From Chamaecrista fasciculata (Eukaryota > Streptophyta > Magnoliopsida > Fabales > Fabaceae): a stretch of 64,000 nt of DNA. A model generated the notes under the pieces. That model ran no database searches, was not told the DNA's origin, and was given only the letters and a program-made list of their open reading frames with translations. The stretch spans positions 47,835 to 111,834 of the forward strand of contig QANZ01001464.1 of assembly GCA_003254925.1 (NCBI GenBank), in the 5' to 3' direction. Numbering within the stretch: the first letter of the stretch is position 1; each line of letters begins with the position of its first letter. Shown here one piece after another: positions 23,056 through 34,667 of this stretch. The position numbers and the translations under genes were made by a program.

Positions 23056-25504
23056 TATTGCTAGACTGGGTAACCAGATGAAAGAAGGAAAGAAAAACAA
23101 GAAACTAGATGCAACATAACCTATAACAATTATAAAAAGGGATCACATGATGACTGACAAAAACTCACAACCTTAAACAATTATTATTCTAAAAAATGAA
23201 GGCAATGTACGAATAGGTTAACAAACCTTAAGAGGAAAAACAAAGATGCCCAAATATTGGATTAATGAAACCAAACATATCATTCTTAATCAGCAAACAA
23301 AAATATCAAACGTGTAGCAAATCAAACTGGAATTTTCAGAAAAATAATAGCAGCACCCCATCCCTCATATCAAAAGTCATTACTAAAAACAATAACGTTA
23401 ATTGAACAATTTAACCAATGTCTGTTCAAGCATATAATACTAAAGAACTTCATCCCTCCCTCTGAAGCATTGTTGCTATGCAAACAATGGGGACAAATCG
23501 CACAAACTAGGGCAAACATATGGGAAAGGAAATGCAAGGCTACAACGTGTTTTGGTCCTTGTTTATGTAACGAGTCTCATTTATTATAACAGCCAACATT
23601 ATACAAGAGAGCATATTCGTATCCAAAATACACATTTTATGTAAGAACATTACATTTTCAGAGGCTTAGGATCAAGCAAAAAAAATAATAGAAATATACA
23701 ATTTTAAATAGGTATTAACAACCATAATTTCAACAAGCACTAACAATAGAATTAATTTCTTTAGCAACATCACAAACCCTCCACGAGCCAGGATAAGAAA
23801 GCCACTCACCTTAGCCGATCAAGTAGATTCCATAGCTTCTTTCGTTCCTATTGTCAATCGGTGCAAGACATCTGGAAGCATTAACATACTCTTGATAACA
23901 TGACCAACACCACTATTCAAGAAACCATTCCAATGACCCAAAGTTCTAATATACCACAAATTCACACTTAAACAAGTTAGCAAACGAATCACATATGGAC
24001 CCACTAATCAAGCGCTTATCCTACCATTTCCTACACCGACCTAAAATCCTAGCATCTTAGCCAAGGGTTCAACAAGAGGCTTGGGTATCAATTTGGGAGC
24101 TTTAACAACATTGTAAACCTCCATAAGTTCTAAAAATAATTCACCAGCAAGTTTCAAATCCAATAAAATTGGCCAATACCACAAACTTGACAATTTCTAT
24201 CATCGCACATATAATTACCATATTTTAAATTCAAGATTATGATTTCAAAACTCTCCATAATCTCAAAGGATTCCATCTAGTTCATCAAAACTATCAAAAT
24301 CACCCATAGGGACCAAAATGCAACTTCAAAATTTATCTAAAATCACCAAATTTTAGAGTACCCATCATAAATTCAAACCAGTGCATTAGAACTCATTAGA
24401 ATCATCCATTGAACTCATTCAAACCATCAATTTCAAGAAAACCCAAAGATTTTGCCAAAACCCCCCAATTCAAACCCTCTCGGGTCCAAAATTCGTGTAG
24501 ATAGTGTTAAGACTTAAACCATAAACCAAACATTAGGAATGCTCAAATCAACAATAAAACACTAAAGAATCGAAGTAAACATCAGAGATTCCCATAAATT
24601 CGAAAATAGGAACAAATTTGAAGAAATGGAAGAGAAAGTGTACCAAGAAAGAAAAGGAAGAAGACAGCGGTGGTGGCTCACGGTGAAATGTCCTTTCTTT
24701 GTTGTCCCGTCGTTAAAGCAGACTGACCCGATGAGTAATATCATACAAGGCTGGATAAATTCATATATATATATATATATATATAATCTAAGTAAGAAAG
24801 CAGCAAAGAATGAGAAGCCAAATCGTTATCTTATCCATAGGTAAGAAGCGTGGATAGCATAAGCTGAATCATATTTGTTTAAGAGAAAGACTAGGACTTA
24901 CTTTGCGATACTCGCCGGCAGCTTCTGACCGTGGCCGAACGTCGACGGACGTAGACGGTGGCGGAACACGACTATGGTGGTGGAGGACGAAGGGAGAGGG
25001 AGTCAAATGGGGAAGAGAGAGTCGGGTTGGGGTTTTTAATTGCTGGTGGGGTCATTCTGAAATTTTAGGAAGTTTGGGGAGCAAATATGCTATTAATTTA
25101 CAGTGACTCAAGAACTGTAATTTATGGAAATGCCTAAAATCATTGGAGTGTTTTCAAAACAGTCCCTAAAACTTAAAATATTGGAAATAGAGTTTCTTAA
25201 CAAAATCTAGATCGTTAGCTTCATTGTGTTGAGTAGATTACGTATATGTAATTTATTTTTAAAATTTTATGTTTAATATCTTTCGGTTCTTACTCGAAAG
25301 TGTCATTATTCAGGTCTAGAGAAAAATTCAGATAAAATTTTAAAATTTATTTGCTCTCAAATTTTTACCACAAGCTCAATGAAATATGGAGATTTCAAAT
25401 ATAACAATTAAAATTCTAAACTATCAAGTTTTATAATTTCTAAAAATTCTAAACTAAACACCTTCGCCCTTAAACTAGCCTAATAATCTATATAAAATAA
25501 TAAA
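21343..25504. other. 4-kb gene-free AT-rich region, probably decayed retrotransposon LTR DNA
   Basis: No coding frame or splice structure was found on either strand. The area holds degenerate tandem repeats (22360-22960), a (TTA)n/(TA)n tract near 23022-23055, an (AT)n tract near 24763-24784, and a GC-richer block at 24905-25050. The order (long AT-rich part, then a CG-rich block ending 'gggtttttaattgctgg') resembles the LTRs of chromovirus-type gypsy elements in minus orientation. I found no matching second LTR or clean termini, so this remains a guess. Confidence 0.3.
22360..22960 (+). repeat. Degenerate tandem repeat, unit about 85-130 bp
   Basis: The phrase 'tttggacagcaaa/tttggacagtaaa' recurs at 22368, about 22621, 22783 and 22864. 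Each time it is followed by 'gaatgcatg', 'acttgaa', and 'aaatcaggttgag' or similar. Copies are strongly diverged, so the array is old. It is non-coding. Confidence 0.55.
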
Positions 25505-26638
25505 AAAAAAAGGTCAAAGTGCGAATTTGGTCCTGTAACATTGCTCCAGTTCCCAAATCAGTCCTATAACTTTTTTTGTCTCGAATTTGGTCATGTATCT
25601 TTCCTCTAGGTCCCAAAGCAGTCCTATATCTTTTTTATCTCAGTTTTGGCCTCATATGTTTTGAAAACCTCCCACCGTTAGTCCTCTATCTATTTTAAAT
25701 TACATTTTAGTCTTGAAAACTTCAAGTCCCTTCCACTTTAGTCTCTGACTATCAAAATGAAAGTGAAAGAGCATCCCTGAAGATTCTCAGACCTTATATC
25801 TTGGTCTCTAATCCATGAATTCTTCATGAAATGGAATAGAAATGCAAAAACAACACAAATTAAAGCAAATGATAGAGGGACCAAAACTGAAAACGCAAAA
25901 AATTTAAAACTCACCGGAAAATGTCCCAAACTCGTCGGAAAACGTATTGAAATCGCCGAGAAGCTCAAGAACTCATCCAAAAACCTCAATTCTCACTGAA
26001 ATCTCACTCAAATAATCGTCCTCAAATGCTTTAAAAAAGAATTTTCGAAAATCCAAACTTTTGAGGAGGGAGGTGATAGAAGAAATGTAAGGGATTTCAG
26101 AACTTCTCTCTCGGAATCACCAAATGTAAGGGAATCTTCTATCACCTCCCTCCTCAAAAGTTTGCATTTTTGAAAGTTCTTTCCTAAAGCATTTGAGGAC
26201 GATTATTTGAGTGAGATTTCAGTGAGAATTGGGGTTTTTGGATGAGTTTTTGGGTTTCTCAGCGATTTCCGTACGTTTTCCAGTGGGTTTTAAATTTTCT
26301 GCGTTTTCAGTTTTGGTCCTCTGTTATTTGTATGAAGTGTTTTTAGTTACTTTCCACTCATATCCAATTTTAATTTTTTTTTTAACTCTCATATATAGTT
26401 TAATTAATAATTATATTATATATAANTTGTGTTTTTTTTTTTTGCATTTCTCTTCAATTTCATGAAGAATTCATGGATTAGGGACCGAGATGTAAGGTTT
26501 GAGAATCTTTAGGGATGCTCTTTCACTTTCTTTTTGATAGTTAGGGACTAAAGTGAAAGGGACTTGAAGTTTTCAGGACTAAATTGTAATTTAAAATAGA
26601 CAGAGGACTAACGGTGGGAGGTTTTCAAAACATATGGG
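25505..26638. mobile_element. Large foldback element with arms of about 430-500 bp
   Basis: The left arm (about 25646-26080) is inverted in the right arm (about 26132-26638). Matching blocks include CATATGTTTTGAAAACC, TCCATGAATTCTTCATGA, 'gcatttgaggacgattattt' and CTTCTATCACCTCCCTCC. The loop is only about 50 bp. Left-side DNA from 25510 ('ggtcaaagtgcgaatttggt') has no partner because the right arm stops at an N (26639), which suggests an assembly collapse. The two arms encode near-identical short peptides on opposite strands (RFLDEFLSFSAIS and GFLDEFLGFSAIS). I regard these as remnants of captured or transposon DNA, not as genes. Transcripts would form a long hairpin. Confidence 0.75.
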
Positions 26639-26649
26639 NTAATATATAT

Positions 26650-26903
26650 TATTAACAATTTTACTTTGCAATATAATAATATAGATATATATTTTATAAT
26701 ATATTATACTTAAAATTATAAAATCTTTACATATTATTCGGGCTCGGGCTTGAAAAGGAGCCCGAGCCCGGCCCAACCCGTATAATATCCAGGCTCTTTA
26801 CACACTGGCCCTTTTTTGTTCAGGCTTTTATTTTCGGGCTCATATTGCATTTTTTGCCGGACTACTCGGGCCTGGCGGGCTTTGAGGCCCATGATCAGGT
26901 CTA
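26650..26903. mobile_element. Truncated hAT-type element fragment
   Basis: GC-rich phrases such as 'gggctcgggcttg' and 'gagcccgagcccgg' form short palindromes in AT-rich surroundings. The right end reads 'aggcccatgatcaggtcta', the inverted form of the TAGACCTGATCATGGGCC end common in plant hAT-like elements. The left end is lost near the N at 26639. Confidence 0.45.
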
Positions 26904-26914
26904 GACGCTGGGAG

Positions 26915-27022
26915 GTGATAACGATGAGACACCGAGGGCGATGATGTGAAGACACCAAGGGAGATGATGTGGAGACGCAAAGGCGATGACATGGAGACGC
27001 ATAAGTGATGATGTGGAGATAT
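26915..27022 (+). repeat. Minisatellite, about 20-24 bp unit
   Basis: Five or so imperfect direct copies of a unit like 'gatgatgtggagacgcaaag' occur in a row. An ORF crosses it on the minus strand but it shows only this repetition and no domain. Confidence 0.6.
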
Positions 27023-27267
27023 TGTGTTGTTGACGAGAAGATACCGCACAGACAATTTGAGGGAGAACTAGAGTATTCTCTAAGAAAAGAGGAGATCAGA
27101 AAAATTGAGAATGATGAGAAGTCAATTTTTTGATAGAATGTAGCCATGTGAGATTATGGATGAAGGGAGGATTTGTTAGGTTTTTCCTCCATATCCCATA
27201 TGTGAGTGTGGGACCCATATTTGAAAATATATATATAAAAAAAAATTGAGAAGAAGAGATGTAGTTG

Positions 27268-28492
27268 TGATTGAAAGGGTGGTAAAGTTCAATAAATAGA
27301 GAGGGAGCTTCCATATCCTACTTCAGAGAGAGGGTGGTAAAGTCCTAGAAATTAGGGGTGTGCAAAAATGGGTCAACCCGACTCAACTCGACCGAACCCG
27401 ACTGTAAAAGTCGGGTTCGGTCGATTCGGGTTTGACATTCGGGTGCATTCGGTTTCCATTTTTCAAAAAATGTCGGTCTGGTCGGGTTATCGGATTGACC
27501 CGTTTGAACCCGACTAAACTCGACCTGACCCGATTATAACAAAAAAAAAGGAAAAAATTGTGTTGATATTTGTGAATCTTCCGGAGTAAGTTTCTCAAAT
27601 CTCAAAGCTGTCAATCCTGTCATCTTTCTCACAAGTCACTAGACTATTAGGCTTTGAAAAACTCAAACTCTCTCTCACTTTTGGCTCTAACCTACATCTC
27701 TCACATATGCTTCACCCCACATTCACAAAAGCTACCATCTTCCTCTCTCAGCCACTCTAAAAATCTGCCATATTCATCTCTAATACTCACACTCTCACAT
27801 ACTCACACACTGACATTCTCACAAATAGTCTCAATGTCTCACTCTCACGAGCTCAACTCACCATGTTTAGAGTAGTACCTTGACGCCGACGCCGAAGTAG
27901 CAAGTTGACGGCGACGGCGAAGACTATGGTTGCTGCAAACGAGCTCGGCGCCGATCGCTAATGATGAACTATGGAGTGTGGAAGACTAGATCTGGATTAT
28001 AATTTATGATATTATTTGGATCTGATTTTCTATTGCTTATTTTATAAAATTTCTTCTGCACTCTGGTCAAATAAAAAGAAGATGCATGTGAATTTAAGTT
28101 TGATTGAATTTTTTTTATTTATATATTATAAATATCAGTATATGATTACACAAAGAGTGTAAGAGGGATTAAATATACGATTTTTACTGTATTTTTCATA
28201 ATAAAATTTGCATTTTTCTTTAATTTTTTAAAAAATATTTAACCCGCCCATAACCCGAACCAACCCGAACTCATCGGGTTATGTGGGTTGACGGGCGGGT
28301 TCGGGTTACAAAAACTCAACTCACTACTTATTATATCAATCCGCTCACCCACCCGAACCCGACCGATGAACACCCCTACCAGAAATGGGAAGGGGGCTCC
28401 CATATCCTAGTGAGAGAGACATAATTCTAAGAGGGTGGTAAAGTTCCATAAAAAATGCGGAGGGGGCTTCCATATCCTAGTGTGAGAGAGTT
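27268..28492. repeat. Tandem repeat of about 60-80 bp, split by a hAT-like insertion
   Basis: Copies of 'gggtggtaaagttc.ata..aa...gagggggcttccatatccta' followed by 'gagagag' occur at about 27276-27340, from 27331 resuming at 28379-28430, and at 28432-28490. The 27353-28378 hAT-like element entered the second copy. It is non-coding. Confidence 0.65.
27353..28378. mobile_element. Non-autonomous hAT-like element, 1.03 kb
   Basis: It starts TAGGGGTGTGCAAA and ends TGAACACCCCTA, the ends common among plant hAT elements. It is flanked by CTAGAAAT (27345-27352) and CCAGAAAT (28379-28386), an 8-bp duplication with one mismatch. Both subterminal regions are dense in ACCCGA/TCGGGT motifs. The middle (27650-27970) is CT-rich, then GC-rich ('gccgacgccgaag'), and contains a 73-codon frame with no recognisable domain. 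No transposase. Confidence 0.78.
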
Positions 28493-28868
28493 TATATTTT
28501 TTTTCATCCAAAAATTATAGTGAGAGAAGATTTACAATTTTCTCCAATCAAAAATTGTACTGAGGAGGGTTTGTAATTTTGTCCGTGCATAAAATACAAA
28601 TAGTGGAGTTGTTTTGATATGACCGTGGAGTAGGTCTTGAGACACTGAACCAGATTAAATTTCTTGTATGATTTTCTCTTTCCTCTTCCCTTAAGTGGTG
28701 TCAGAGTTTTTGGGTCCAACACGTATGAGTTATGACCCACAAATAATCAAGACTCATGACATCAATAACATAACAAAAGACATGCCAAAAACCTCGATAC
28801 GTAACCACAAAGACTTTTTCTCTTAGAATCTTTTAATTTTTCTGGTTTATAAGAACTATGAAAGCTAA

Positions 28869-29671
28869 AGTTGCGTTTGGTAAGCTGTGATCTCATACCC
28901 GCCATCTTATATACTATGGTATCTTGGATGTCTGGCGTTTGGTAACGCTATGATGTCGTCATACGTCGACATCCAAGATAACACCTTGTCATCAGATGAC
29001 AGTAAAAAGGGTATGATCTGATGTCGACACAAAAACTATGTCATCTCAGATGACAGGGTTTGCAAAGGCATTTTTCAATCAAAGTTCCAATTTTACCTTT
29101 TTTGGATTATTTGTTTTTTTAATAAAACTTACTATATATTTGGTTCCTAAATTTATAACTAGTCAACTAATTTGTTAATGAATAACCAAAATATATGAAT
29201 TATTCTATCAATATATATATATATGACTCATTTATCGAATTATTTCAATTGTTAATAATTTAGTTATAAGTCTAATTTTTATTTTTATTTTTTGTTATTT
29301 ATTTCGACTTTTTTTATAACATTTTATTTAGACAATTGTTGATGATATTTATCTAGACAATTTTTATATTAAAATTACTTTTTAATATATTATTATAATT
29401 TAATTATATATCAGTATTATATATTTATTTTGAAAATATTAATATATGTTTTTAAGATGTTAATAAGGGTAAATATGAAAATTTAAAAAAGATTAATGTT
29501 GTTCACAAGAGAGTATCAACCATATGCATCTTATATCTCTGTCCTCTGACATCTACTATTGTTATACCAAACATTGATATTATAAATATTAGGTATCTTA
29601 TACTATGGTATCACATACTACGACATCTGAGATACTACGACATCTGAGGTAACAACGTACCAAACGCACCC
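28869..29671. mobile_element. Tourist-like (PIF/Harbinger) non-autonomous element
   Basis: Left end AGTTGCGTTTGGTA and right end TACCAAACGCACCC are inverted with two mismatches. Both are flanked by TAA (28866-28868 and 29672-29674), the 3-bp duplication of PIF/Harbinger transposases. Near both ends a 'atactatggtatc' phrase and several 'catctgatgt/catctgaga' phrases repeat. The core is over 80% A+T by eye. There is no ORF. Confidence 0.7.
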
Positions 29672-29674
29672 TAA

Positions 29675-30850
29675 AAGTGTTTAAATGAGAATGGAAACAT
29701 GCATTAAAACCATCCCAAACATGGCAAGAACACTGCAAAAAAAAAAAAACACCATTGTGAGACACCTAAACATGATTAATGAGGGAAGAAGCTTGAATGC
29801 ATGATTAAGGTGTTGCTGGAAAATTTTGAACAATAAACAAACATGAAAACATAACACCAATTTGAGACACCAAACCATGATAAAAGAATGGAAAAAAAAA
29901 AAACCTTGAATGCTAGGTGTTAACAAAACAATTTACACTTTAAGATGCAGAAGTATGAAGAATGAAGCTTGAATGCATGTCTTAGGTGCATGCTGCAAAA
30001 ATAGAATTTACTACATTTTAGATGAAACAGTACGATAAAAGGAAGCTTGACTCATTTCATTAAACTCAACTTAGTGCAAATATGCCCTTTAGAAACATCT
30101 TAGAGCAAATCACTCTTTCATAAAACTCATTTTTAGTGGTCAAACAATTGGGAAGAACTAATTTAGTGAGGAATAAAACAGAAAACTTATATTAAACTTC
30201 TTTAATATCATCCAATACCAACTTTTGGAAGAAAGAAGTCTAGATTCAAGAATCAAATCATACTTGAAATATATAGACATATGATTTAGATGCCTTAATT
30301 GATCAAAAAGAAATACCCCTACTTAGTCTTGTTTAATAAATTCAAAAGATACAAAGCAATTATAATGTTGAAGAAGGTAGTTGAAACATGGGAAAGAAGA
30401 TTGAGGGATGAGTGAGGATATGGGTTAAGGAAGTGAAGGAACAAACATGGAGAAGTGGGAGGAAGATGAAGCACTGAACCGGAAGCCAAATATTGGAGAT
30501 GGAATTTTAAAAGATTTCATATTTATTTTTAAAGATTGGGAAAAAAGATGAGGATGAAAGAAGTGGAGCTCAACACGTGATAAAATTTTAAAAGATTTTC
30601 ATATTTATTTGAAAAATTGGGAAAATGGTTGAGGAAGATAAAAGTGGAGCAAAACCTGGGTTATTAGAGTCAAAGTTTTAGTGGAAATTTGATCTATTGG
30701 AAGAGGGTGATGATGGAAGAGAGAAATCAAAAAGGGATACTTTAGGTAAATGAAACTTGTAAACATCTCATAAAAATTGGATGGAATTGAATTTTTTAAA
30801 GTGAAAAAAATTGTAAAGTGTGTGAAACATGGAGACTTGGAGAGATAGAA
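29675..30850. other. Gene-free repeat-rich DNA
   Basis: Direct phrases recur: 'gagacacctaaacatgatta' and 'gagacaccaaaccatgataa', also 'gcttgaatgcatg' three times. Later, 'aaaagattttcatatttattt.aaa.attgggaaaa' occurs twice (30510-30545 and 30590-30620). It resembles the 21-25 kb region in wording, so both may be remains of the same LTR-type family. No gene was seen. Confidence 0.35.
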
Positions 30851-30856
30851 AAAAAA

Positions 30857-31404
30857 AAGTTAAAATGTACTTTTGGTTTCATATATTTTGCTCATTTCTT
30901 AATTTAATTTTGTATTTTTTTTGTTACACTTTTGATCCATACTATGAAGCATGGATACTGACACGGACACGAGACACGACACAGACACACCGACACATCA
31001 AATTCTTAAATTTACATGACACGATATGACATATATTTATATATATATATCATGTTAAAGTAAAAAAAAAATTTATATTCTGAAACTTATGAATATTTGA
31101 CGTGTGGGTGTCGTACGGGTGTCGGATACGGACACGTGTCTAATACGGCGACACGCCCTCAGAATGAAGTGTCAATACTTCCTAGATTCTAATTTTTTTT
31201 TTTCAAATTGCAGAACTGATCTTATATTTTTTGGTCATATTATAGAATTGACCTTATATCTTTACAAAAAGTTTTATATTGTGGGATTAACAGTGAAACT
31301 TTTTATAAAGATATGAGAACAAATCTACAATAAAAAAATGTATGAGACTAATTCTGAACTTAACCAAAAAAATATAAGACCAAAAGTATAGTTTGACAAA
31401 AAAA
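30857..31404. mobile_element. Palindromic MITE-like element with a second element inside
   Basis: The left end 'gttaaaatgtacttttggt' is inverted at the right as 'accaaaagtatagtttgac'. At about 30940-31165 a different block is inserted. It begins 'atgaagcatggatactgac' and is dense in GACAC/GTGTC motifs on both sides ('gacacggacacgagacacg' and 'cggacacgtgtctaatacgg'), itself an inverted-repeat element. There are no ORFs of note. Confidence 0.5.
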
Positions 31405-31438
31405 AAAATAGTACTCCATTATTTAATTATTTTTCAAA

Positions 31439-31564
31439 GTTTGCTTCAGTCTCGTTTCTCTGATTTGTGGGCAAAACCACAAAAGATCAAATTTCAGATT
31501 GCAATGAGGTTGAAGGAGAGGACGAGATTGAAAGACGTTGTCATTTCAACATGGATTTAGCATT
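31439..31564 (+). repeat. Dispersed 126-bp repeat, copy 2
   Basis: This matches 20523-20648 over its full length without gaps, with about 93% identity counted by eye. Here no PPR gene follows, so this is a displaced copy. It lies just after a MITE-like element. Confidence 0.85.
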
Positions 31565-31632
31565 TATCGAATAAGTTGTCGTTTATTCCTGCTTCACCTT
31601 CACGAGAATTATAATAGTGTAGCCATAGTGTA

Positions 31633-32003
31633 AAAAACCGGACCGGTCATTGACCCGGTGAGAGGCTCGGGTCACTGGTTCAACCAGTTGAGCCGGTTTA
31701 CTTAAAAAATACATTTTCAAATATACATATTCATCAAATACATATTGATATATTACAATAATTTAAATTTAAAGTAAAAATTCAACATAACCATATGTCC
31801 ATCACATATAATAAGTGTCAAATATTTAATTTTTTCCTTTTTCTTTTTTAATTTTTTCAAATAAACCGGTCACCGGTTCGAGCGGTTTGACCCGATTCAC
31901 CACCGGGTCAACTGCAGGCCGGTATTTTATTTTTTCCGGACCGGCCTACTGTCCGATTCGCCGGTTGAACCGGCCGATCCAGTCCGGTTTTTTCTACATT
32001 GAG
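31633..32003. mobile_element. MITE with ACCGGACCGG-rich palindromic ends
   Basis: The left end 'tgtaaaaaaccggaccggtc' is inverted at the right as 'gtccggttttttctaca'. Inside, 'ggttcaaccagttgagccgg' and 'cgccggttgaaccggcc' mirror each other. The core is AT-rich. Duplication not resolved. Confidence 0.6.
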
Positions 32004-32584
32004 TGTAGCACTATAGCACGAAGCCACGGACACCATAATTAATATAAGGTAAAAATTTATTTTAGTCCCTAATATTTATTTAAAGTTTTTTTTTAATCCC
32101 TAATGTTTTTTTCATTTTGTTTTGATGATTAATGTTTCATACTTTTAAATATGATTATATTTTTTTTTTTAAACTCAAATGCAATTAAATCAAAGGAATT
32201 GATTATTTGAAACTCTTTTTTGATTTGTGTTTTCAAAGCTCTCATCTTTTTTTTTGGGCCAAAAAAGCCCTCATCTTTTTGTTCTCTTAGTTGTGCTAAA
32301 AGTCTTGGTGACTTTATCTCTTAGTGGGACTCCTTATACTTATTCTGTTATCTTGTATTCGTTTTTCTATAAAACTCATTGTGAAATACCTATGTAAAAT
32401 CATTGTGATGACCCTCTATGATTGATATTTTGTAGGTTCTAAAGCTTTTATTTAGCTTCTAGGATTTTATTCATATTGGATATATTGTACTTTGTACTAG
32501 GAGTCTCTAAAATCGTGTGTTATAATCTATAGTATTAGGGTGATTCATTTGTACTCTTATCTTTTTATATAAAAATACCACTAA
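32004..32584. other. Intergenic DNA with a half-MITE
   Basis: At 32055-32150, 'tttagtccctaatatttatt' and similar phrases look like one arm of the 10618-11379 type of element with the other arm missing. The remainder holds nothing I can name. Confidence 0.35.
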
Positions 32585-33086
32585 GGGTCCGTTTGGTTGG
32601 AGGGAAAAAGGGTATGTAAAGTAAAGACACAGATTCTAATACTTTTAGGTGTTTGGTATGACAATTTGAGCTATGTAAAGTGGATTACAATGTAAAGGCA
32701 TTTACATTACATAGACCATTTTTCTTTACTTCACATTTCTGATGTAATTCAAGTCTACCTAAGGAATTATGGTAGAATTCCTAATTTGCCCCTCTCACTC
32801 TCATCCCATCTTCTTCCCCTGGCCGGCGGCGGCGATGGCGGTGGCCGGCGCCGCCGGCCACCGTGGACGATGGCGGCACCGGCGGTCTTGTGGTGGTTGT
32901 GGGAAAGACATTTTTGTCATTTTCTTTTTATATCTATTTTACTTTCCCTCTCATACCTTTTTATACCAAACACTTTCAATCTTTACCTACTTTACATTCC
33001 CTCTACTATGTACTTTTTCTTTCCCTCACAATTTTTCCCTTGTAAAACCCTTTCCTTTACTTACCCAAATGGTACAAAACGGACCC
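32585..33086. mobile_element. Tourist-like (PIF/Harbinger) MITE with a GC-rich core
   Basis: It starts GGGTCCGTTTGG and ends AAACGGACCC, with TAA on both sides (32582-32584, 33087-33089). In the middle (32815-32900) there is a sharply GC-rich block ('ggccggcggcggcgatgg') in otherwise AT-rich DNA. Overlapping frames of 106 and 115 codons cross it, giving low-complexity Gly/Arg-rich then hydrophobic peptides. I treat these as non-genic. Confidence 0.75.
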
Positions 33087-33605
33087 TAAATGTTTTGATT
33101 AGTAGATTGAATGAGAGACTAAAAGATAATTAAACTTTAACCATTATAAATAGTAATATTTCTTTGTTATTACCGTTTCATTCTCTTTAATAATCAGGTT
33201 TAATAAAAACCAATTTAACTGTTGATGAAGCTAATTTAAAATTTCAATTTCTTTAAAATTCTAATTTATCTCCCATAAATAATATTTTGAGTTTTTGACT
33301 AACACACTGAATTTTATCACTAGTGATCAGTCCTATATATCTTAGGACATATGTTCTCTAATTAAATCCAAGTGAAATATCATCATTAAGGTCGCGTAGC
33401 CTTCACAATATCATATATTCATGGTCTTAAGATCTCTCTTATATAGCATCATATCTCTATGTATAATATTTTTGACATTGAGATAAATTTAAATACAAGA
33501 TAAATCCAATAATAAAAGATACATATAAAGCATAACTGCATAAGCTATCACACTCCTAATGTATAAAAGTAAACTTGTAAAGAAAAATGTGTTAATTTTT
33601 TTTAT
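33087..33605. other. AT-rich intergenic DNA
   Basis: Nothing recognised over about 500 bases. Confidence 0.4.
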
Positions 33606-34667
33606 GGCAAAGTCCTATTTTGATCTCCTAGTTATGTTCAGTGCTCCAAATTGGTCCCTCAGTTATGCAAAATTTGACAAAGTTGGTCCCTCTAACAGTT
33701 TCCATTCATTTTTCTGTTAAAAAAAAGACAAAATTGATTTTTAACTCCTAAAAGTTTAAATTTTTTGCATTAAGGACCTTTTTCTCTATAATAGAACCAA
33801 AATGTAAGAAAGAAGAAGTAACTGGGGATATTAATTTATTTCACACAAAAAAAAACCCCCCTCTCTCTCTCTCTCTAATCTGAAATCCAAAAGCTCAAAG
33901 CTGCGGTTTTTGAGACCTGAATCCAAATGGGTATTCGGATTTAATGTTAAAGGTTGTGGTTAATATGATGCATTTTGGTTCCCTAGAACAATGGGTATCG
34001 GCCCGAATTTCTCAGGAATCAGATTACCTCAAGCGCCGGCAACATTCTTGCATAAATGGAGCCTGTATTTCTTAGGAAGTAGCTTCAATGGTAACCCGGC
34101 GCCGGCGATGGAGACACAAATGGTGTACATGAGTTAGTAAGTCCCTCCATGGGTTACACACAAATGGCGAGATTAATAGCGGAGTCGGCGATGAACACCC
34201 AAGAACAGGGGCCACATTCGTCAGGAAATAGATTGAGGGGTAAGGAGGAGGTGGTCGGAGATGGAGTAACTGAGAAGTGATGAGGTCGTGTCCATGGATG
34301 GTGGTGGAATTTGAGCGGAGAAGAAGGTGAAGAGTCTGAACTCTGAACTGGTTTTTGCATTTGGAATTGTATATGAGAGAGAGATTTTTTTTTGTGGGAA
34401 ATAAACTAAAATCCCCAAGTTGTTTGTTCTATCTTACATTTTGGTACTATTATAGAGAAAAATGACCTTAATGCAAACAATTTAAACTTTTAGGAGTTAA
34501 AAATTAATTTTATCTTTTTTTTTTTAACGGAAAAATGGATGGAAACTGTTAGAGGGACCAACTTTGCCAAGTTTTGTATAACTGGGGGACCAATATGGAA
34601 CGAAAAATAACTGGGGACCAATTTAGAACACTGAGTATAACTGGAGGACCAAAATAGGACTTTGGCC
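33606..34667. mobile_element. MULE-like element, 1.06 kb, arms over 200 bp
   Basis: The left end GGCAAAGTCCTATTTTG is inverted at the right as AAAATAGGACTTTGGCC. The inverted match goes on through 'ttggtccctc', 'caaagttggtccctctaaca' and 'tttttgcattaaggacc'. T-rich flanks of the form TTTTTTTTAT on both sides fit a 9-10 bp duplication, but low complexity weakens this. The core (33890-34380) is less AT-rich and has a minus-strand frame of about 65 codons (Ser/Pro-rich) without a recognised domain, perhaps captured host DNA. Confidence 0.65.

Noticed and set aside
24903..25106. Gly/Arg/Trp-rich frame of 67 codons
   Set aside because: Composition follows a local GC-rich block in probable LTR remains; no splice partners or domain.
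26734..27147. Minus frame of 137 codons
   Set aside because: It runs over a minisatellite and a hAT fragment; residues are His/Ser/Pro repeats.
32769..33133. Overlapping frames of 106 and 115 codons
   Set aside because: They lie wholly within a Tourist-like MITE and are low-complexity; no domain.
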